Positions 58,977 through 64,000 of a stretch of 64,000 nt of DNA are shown here, one piece after another. The stretch is from Apostichopus japonicus. Taxonomy: Eukaryota > Echinodermata > Holothuroidea > Aspidochirotida > Stichopodidae. Under the pieces are notes generated by a model. That model did not search any database, was not told the DNA's origin, and saw only the letters and a program-made list of their open reading frames with translations. The translations under genes and the position numbers were made by a program. The DNA lies in NCBI RefSeq assembly GCF_037975245.1, contig NC_092577.1, forward strand, positions 28,698,398-28,762,397, given 5' to 3'. Every line of letters begins with the position of its first letter. Position 1 is the first letter of the stretch.

Positions 58977-59208
58977 CATATATATATTTTGTATGTATAT
59001 CTCATTTTCAGCCGTCTGTCAGAGCATCATGAAACCAGTGACAAAGGACAAACTTCTAGACTTTATCGAGAACCACGCGATGAAACCCAAGAAAGGACCA
59101 GATCCTGGTGGCACCTCTTCACCACGCCCCAAACGACGAAGAATGGAAGGTCCATCCGGGGTGGGTATGATGGACGGGAAACTCATGCTACCCCCACCTC
59201 CAAGATGA
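43320..59208 (+). CDS. RNGTT: mRNA-capping enzyme, 14 coding exons (complete)
   Basis: Bifunctional nuclear enzyme that removes the 5' gamma-phosphate of nascent pre-mRNA and adds GMP, working with RNA polymerase II. The exons join at 43320-43374, 44559-44772, 45213-45377, 46281-46420, 47888-47988, 51658-51854, 52833-52965, 53550-53624, 53940-54104, 55177-55248, 57070-57170, 57552-57618, 58196-58325 and 59012-59208. All junctions are GT-AG with consistent phases, giving 603 residues (the human protein has 597). The N-terminal triphosphatase has the cysteine-phosphatase loop [10 protein letters not shown] (Cys123, Arg129). The linker is acidic. The guanylyltransferase has K-A-D-G (Lys286, which carries GMP), DRDH, VDGEM, DGLIFQP, LLKWKPP and [10 protein letters not shown]. 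The start is fixed by an in-frame TGA nine bases upstream and by homology. The C-terminus ends in a proline run, as in vertebrates. Nothing essential is missing, so it should be active. Confidence 0.97.
44559..44772 (+). CDS. RNGTT: RNGTT coding exon 2 (triphosphatase)
   Basis: Encodes the first half of the triphosphatase fold, including [14 protein letters not shown] and KYIKLQCRG. The acceptor is CTTTACAG and the donor GTGAGA. Confidence 0.95.
45213..45377 (+). CDS. RNGTT: RNGTT coding exon 3 (triphosphatase active site)
   Basis: Carries the catalytic loop [10 protein letters not shown] with the nucleophilic cysteine and phosphate-binding arginine. The start was set by matching the conserved GHGE after the split glycine codon. 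The preceding open frame (45,084-45,212) is intron. Confidence 0.94.
46281..46420 (+). CDS. RNGTT: RNGTT coding exon 4 (end of triphosphatase)
   Basis: Encodes [19 protein letters not shown] through PPPELPDWC. Its last 35 or so bases and the donor GTATGT are the first unit of the tandem array that fills the next kilobase, so several near-identical donors lie downstream. Confidence 0.93.
46386..47565 (+). repeat. Minisatellite of exon-4-end plus splice donor, about 17 units
   Basis: Units of about 66-72 bp each contain CTGACTGGTGTACAGGT followed by TACTAAAG-TGGTGTTATTT and a TGCTGTACCACCACCAGAAC-like start. The first unit is the coding exon itself. Units up to about 46,970 keep a GTATGT or GTAGGT donor. 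Those from 47,040 on are more diverged (TGACTGGTGTACATGTA) but keep the period. The ORF at 47,047-47,370 is an artefact of the array. Confidence 0.93.
47888..47988 (+). CDS. RNGTT: RNGTT coding exon 5 (acidic linker)
   Basis: Encodes [14 protein letters not shown] and a Ser/Lys-rich stretch. It links the two catalytic domains and matches the acidic linker of vertebrate enzymes in character more than in sequence. The donor is GTAAGG. Confidence 0.9.
47982..48215 (+). repeat. Duplication starting at the exon 5 splice donor
   Basis: AAGTGGTAAGGGATCACTGT at the exon 5 boundary recurs at about 48,110 and 48,144. The following 80-100 bp also recurs, up to AGGCCAATGA and ATAAGATTATTAAAAAT. Two extra GTAAGG donors therefore sit in the intron. 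Confidence 0.85.
48640..51000. repeat. Minisatellite, about 90-bp unit, about 25 copies
   Basis: The unit contains AATGCACAACATTAATTTTT, AGTATGTTGTAGGGTGTTAA, GGACAACATTCAA and GATGTGTAATATCATCACTA. It fills two thirds of intron 5. Variants (TCAAG/TTAAG, AATTGA/AATAAGA) alternate in blocks, suggesting expansion by multi-unit duplications. Confidence 0.95.
51658..51854 (+). CDS. RNGTT: RNGTT coding exon 6 (guanylyltransferase lysine)
   Basis: Starts [11 protein letters not shown] and ends with [11 protein letters not shown], which holds the GMP-accepting lysine (motif I, K-x-D-G). The acceptor is CTTTTCTAG and the donor GTAAGA. Confidence 0.96.
52833..52965 (+). CDS. RNGTT: RNGTT coding exon 7
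   Basis: Encodes MLLIDG, the motif III region FFDRDH and ends in LVDG, the start of motif IIIa. A G-rich tract lies just upstream in intron 6 (52,636-52,750). Confidence 0.95.
53550..53624 (+). CDS. RNGTT: RNGTT coding exon 8
   Basis: 25 codons: EMI completes the DGE motif, followed by an Asp run and [12 protein letters not shown]. Phase 0 at both ends. Confidence 0.94.
53940..54104 (+). CDS. RNGTT: RNGTT coding exon 9
   Basis: Encodes [13 protein letters not shown] and [13 protein letters not shown], conserved in the nucleotidyltransferase domain. Phase 0 at both ends. The open frame read on past 54,104 is intron. Confidence 0.95.
55177..55248 (+). CDS. RNGTT: RNGTT coding exon 10 (motif IV)
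   Basis: 24 codons including [10 protein letters not shown], the motif IV segment. Phase 0 at both ends. A 1.7-kb minisatellite begins about 60 bp downstream. Confidence 0.95.
55310..57012. repeat. Minisatellite of GATATGTAGAGACTATATGT type
   Basis: Variable-length units alternate GGATATGTAGAGACTATATG with TAGGATATATTTAGA. A longer segment is itself duplicated: 55,620-56,100 and 56,180-56,640 share the same order of variants. It fills most of intron 10. Confidence 0.95.
57070..57170 (+). CDS. RNGTT: RNGTT coding exon 11 (motif V)
   Basis: Encodes [14 protein letters not shown], with the two motif V lysines, then NSVDFRLVI at the start of the OB-fold domain. Confidence 0.95.
57552..57618 (+). 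CDS. RNGTT: RNGTT coding exon 12
   Basis: Encodes [16 protein letters not shown] in the OB-fold domain. The acceptor is ATTCTAG and the donor GTGAGT. Confidence 0.93.
58196..58325 (+). CDS. RNGTT: RNGTT coding exon 13 (motif VI)
   Basis: Encodes [19 protein letters not shown] and [10 protein letters not shown], the motif VI region that closes on the nucleotide. A long G-rich tract begins about 38 bp after the donor. Confidence 0.96.
58363..58615 (+). repeat. G-rich tract in RNGTT intron 13
   Basis: A run of about 16 G is followed by many GGGG/GGGTGGGG blocks on the sense strand, able in principle to form G-quadruplexes in RNA or DNA. Confidence 0.75.
58909..58987. repeat. (TA)n microsatellite before the last RNGTT acceptor
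   Basis: TATATA runs broken by CATA end about 24 bp before the exon 14 acceptor, leaving a short pyrimidine tract (TCTCATTTTCAG). Confidence 0.92.
59012..59208 (+). CDS. RNGTT: RNGTT coding exon 14 (C-terminus)
   Basis: Encodes [14 protein letters not shown], a basic PKRRRM patch that could act as a nuclear localisation signal, and a LPPPPR end, then TGA. Vertebrate enzymes end in a similar basic, proline-rich tail. Confidence 0.95.
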
Positions 59209-60365
59209 GCGGGGGGAAAAATAACAAACAAAACGAGGATCAACCGACGAGACGCTTGAAGCGATGACCGAGATCTCCACCCTCGCCTTCCAATAGATGA
59301 GGAGATCCGAATTACCGAGAAATTGTTCAAGAAGGAAATGGATATGTCTGGATTTCTGCACAGCTTTCCATACAGTTCCAGTATAGTCCAGTCCTTGAGA
59401 ATGAAGAAAGCATGGCTTTATATGTAAATTGTTTTTGGTTTATGTAGAGATAATGTGAATTTTCTTCGCTCCAGTGGACAGATCAGACACTCTGACCCGG
59501 ATATTCTGACCCTGTCTTTAAAAACTGACCTTCTCGTGGACTTTTGAAAATTCATTGAAAGGAAGAGAGTGCACTGTGCAAGGCTATGATAATGGCACTC
59601 ATCACCAATTGTATTCAATTTAATTAAACGGATACTGTCTGAAATTGGATTACTTTATAAACAAAAATTGCTGGAAAACATTTCTGCAGATTAGGTTCAA
59701 AACCACATCTACAGAGCATTTTGTTTGGGAGTGATAAGAATTGTTTTTAAATTCGGTGATATTTTATTTATGCATCTGGCAACAACCAGGGTGAATGAAG
59801 TCATCGTGGCAGTTCGTCTGAAAAAGTTGCTTTTATCTTAATAATTGAATCATTTATCCACAAAAGGAAAACAATATTTCTGCCAAAAATGTGTAGTTTG
59901 ATGGCTTCCTTAATACAGAGAACATTGTCAGTTAATCAAACATTCCAAAGGTATTATATTTCGTGGACGGAATAACTTTGTGCCGAGATGACATCACGGA
60001 CCTCCCACTGTGTTTAGCGAGTCCAAATAGGTTACATTAAATCGACCATATCTGGAATTCTTGAGCGTGTGGAATACACTTTTCTCTTTTAAGATTAGTG
60101 TCACAATGGCTGACAATTGGAATGTTCCTGTAAGATTGTGTGTTTGAGTTTATGAATATTCATAGCATGAAGTATATGACATCACTTCACACAAGAATCA
60201 GATTGTAATATGATTTCAAAAGAAATCATAATATGAAATCGTAATATTATTTCGAAAGAAATCATATTGAAGGAAGACTTGAGGCAGAAATTTTTAGTCT
60301 TAAAGATTGTTTCTGTAGCAATTTTAGACTCTTGTGACCTCAAATAAAGCTTTTTACCGTGCATC
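59209..60365 (+). other. RNGTT: RNGTT 3' UTR
   Basis: Non-coding sequence from the stop to about 20 bp after the AATAAA at 60,343-60,348. An imperfect repeat of ATTTCAAAAGAAATCATA type lies at 60,208-60,268 and can fold back on itself. Confidence 0.6.
60343..60348 (+). terminator. RNGTT: Polyadenylation signal, RNGTT
   Basis: AATAAA within CTCAAATAAAGC, the best-placed canonical signal after the stop codon, followed by a T-rich tract. Earlier alternative signals were not excluded. Confidence 0.6.
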
Positions 60366-62190
60366 ACAATTTTTTTTTTTTAAAAGTATAAATGGGTGTT
60401 AAATGCCATCCAAGGCTGCTGATTGGTTTAAGTGAATCTAAACAAAGTGTTTTGTTTGAGTTAATAGAACTGACAAAACGTTGGGTTCACATTGAATGAA
60501 TACTAAGGCCATTGAGTTTTGTATTGCATCTAATGGACAGATCGAATGGTCTGTGTGTTAGACCAAATCACCTTTAATACATGAACTCCAGATATGTAAA
60601 TGGTCATTTCTTTGAAAATGAAAGTGGCATATAAATATTGACTGATAGTATCGTTTTGGTAATTTTTATTATTAACAGTCTACAACATATAAAAATTAAT
60701 TATAATAATATTTATTATAAATTAGTTTTGTGCCTAATGCTATCGCCATGAACATACACAATCGCAATACATATGAAATCGTCATGAACATACACAATAC
60801 ACAAGATTGAGTTCAATGTTTTAACTGAAAATGGATCATCAGTTAGTGATCAAACTGCAATATATCATTCTCCTAATAGGCTATCAATTGAATCTTCCCC
60901 CGATAGGCAGAGACAAATTCAGTATTTTACAAAATAAATACTGAGGTTATTGGAACTGACTGCAATGAAGGGGGTTCAGTTTCCTATGACTCCAATGAAG
61001 GCGGGTCCCATAAAAGTTTTGAATTTTTGACATGGTGTATTCTGAGGCATATTTAGGCTTTGACTTAGGTCTATAATTAGGTCTGCATGCAAGGTTTGTT
61101 ACTAACTGCTTTGAAGTTTTGGTTCAGGTTGAGAATGGGGGGGGGGGGGGGAAGGCGTTCGCACCCTCACACACCTTGGCTCCAAGCCTGTTAGGAAATA
61201 CAAAGGAAAGAAACCACAAAGAGAGACAATTCAATGATGAACAGGGTGTACATATTATACAGACAATTTTGTCTAAATATACCATCACCTTTAATACTCT
61301 TGAAGATATGAAATAAGAATAAACAAATCATAAATATGAACTCTGAAAACATTTCTATAAATAACAATTCCTGTGTCGAAAAACTAAAATTATCCCATAA
61401 ATGATAACAATAAGGTTACAAGTTATTTCACTTAAGTTTTCAAACTCCACCAAAATTTCTGAACAGATTGTAAGAAACCAACGATTACATGACCGTACGT
61501 ACGTACGTATGTATGTAATGTATGCATGTATGATGTATGTTTGCGTATAAGTATGTATGTGTGTATGCATGCATCCGTGTATAATGTTTGTACGTACATA
61601 TGCATTTGTGTGTATGTATATATGTATGTGTGTATGTAATGTATGTGTGTATGTAATGTACGGGTGTGTGTGTGTGTGAATCTACATATGTGTGCCTACA
61701 TGTATGTATGTATGTGAGCTATTGTGCATGCTGCAACAGATCTATAAAAACCTGCTACAATAATACACATCATACTAAGAAAGACACAGTGGGGTGTAAA
61801 TATTCCGGAACCATAAGGCCATACCTGGTTGCAGGTTTAAGATGTAACACTACCGAGGGGAAGAATGCTGCTGCAGTAATTCTGAAAGTAATTCAGGTAC
61901 TAACATGCTTTAAACTCAATTATTTGTCACGTCTGGAAAGAAGAAATCACTCTACATTAAAGGAACATGCAGGCTCCATCAACTTTCAATGTTTTCATGA
62001 CTACTTCAGTTTAGTTTTCAACAGACTTCAAGGTACATTTGACAGTGCTGAACAACAAAACGCATCTTAAAAAACAAGCCTCGTCGTATGGCATTCTGAT
62101 CAGGTTATGATGTTTCTCCATCATGTTGACTCATTTCAGTAAACAAGGGCCACTCTTAAGAAATTTAAATCAAATTGAAAGTCCATTTGG
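60366..62190. other. Intergenic region between RNGTT and SELENOO
   Basis: AT-rich; it includes the SELENOO 3' UTR on the minus strand. A GTAC/GTATG/TGTG microsatellite patch lies at 61,494-61,720. The plus ORF at 61,666-62,070 starts inside that patch and has no recognised domain. Confidence 0.5.
61494..61720. repeat. Compound GTAC / TATG / TG microsatellite
   Basis: Begins with ACGTACGTACGTATGTATG and passes through TATG, TGTG and TGTA variants. Confidence 0.85.
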
Positions 62191-63894
<1,704 letters not shown>

Positions 63895-64000
63895 CTGCAT
63901 AAAAAATTAAAGAGAAAACAAGGAAAGGAAAAGATAAAACAAAAGAAAAAAATTGTATTTAATAAAAGTTCCAGCAGTGTAAAAAACTCTTTTTTTTTTT

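Noticed and set aside
61666..62070. 134-residue ORF between RNGTT and SELENOO
   Set aside because: It starts inside a TATG/TG microsatellite and the rest shows no recognisable motif. A spliced gene cannot be excluded but is not supported.

Overview
This window is nuclear DNA from an animal. It has spliced genes with GT-AG introns, AATAAA polyadenylation signals, tRNA-derived SINEs, a DIRS-type tyrosine-recombinase retrotransposon, a LINE tail, a hAT-type MITE and many micro- and minisatellites. No operon, Shine-Dalgarno or CRISPR structure is seen. The two recognisable genes are ordinary metazoan genes. The repeat load and DIRS content fit a marine invertebrate, perhaps an echinoderm or a relative; that placement is an inference, not something the sequence proves.

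Layout. 1-10.1 kb is transposon territory. A DIRS-like element fills about 3,880-10,115 in minus orientation, with 123 bp of perfectly matching inverted termini and an internal complementary region. Its recombinase and RNase H remnants are broken, its gag-like part is GC-rich, and its reverse transcriptase region is replaced by AT-rich DNA carrying SINEs. A second right-end fragment lies at 430-1,087, and decayed terminal fragments recur as far as 27 kb. 10.1-33 kb is mostly AT-rich non-coding DNA with minisatellites, a 2-kb repeat rich in AGGTCA direct repeats, a hAT MITE with an 8-bp target duplication, and one possible minus-strand exon near 29.1 kb. 33.7-38.1 kb holds an unrecognised plus-strand gene whose large terminal exon (35,314-37,954) encodes an acidic, proline-rich protein with a C-terminal membrane anchor. 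41.1-41.5 kb carries a broken LINE reverse transcriptase tail.

43.3-60.4 kb is a complete plus-strand RNGTT (mRNA capping enzyme) gene. All 14 coding exons can be placed with consistent phases, giving a 603-residue protein with the RNA triphosphatase signature and all the usual guanylyltransferase motifs. Several introns carry large minisatellites. The intron 4 array is made of copies of the exon 4 end plus its 5' splice site. 62.2-63.9 kb holds the last three coding exons of SELENOO on the minus strand, tail-to-tail with RNGTT. Here the selenocysteine of the vertebrate protein is an ordinary cysteine codon.

The two genes are not obviously linked in function: RNGTT caps nuclear pre-mRNA and SELENOO is a mitochondrial pseudokinase-fold AMPylase. 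The most unusual feature is the spread of splice-donor-bearing repeats within RNGTT, followed by the hollowed-out DIRS element with intact ends.
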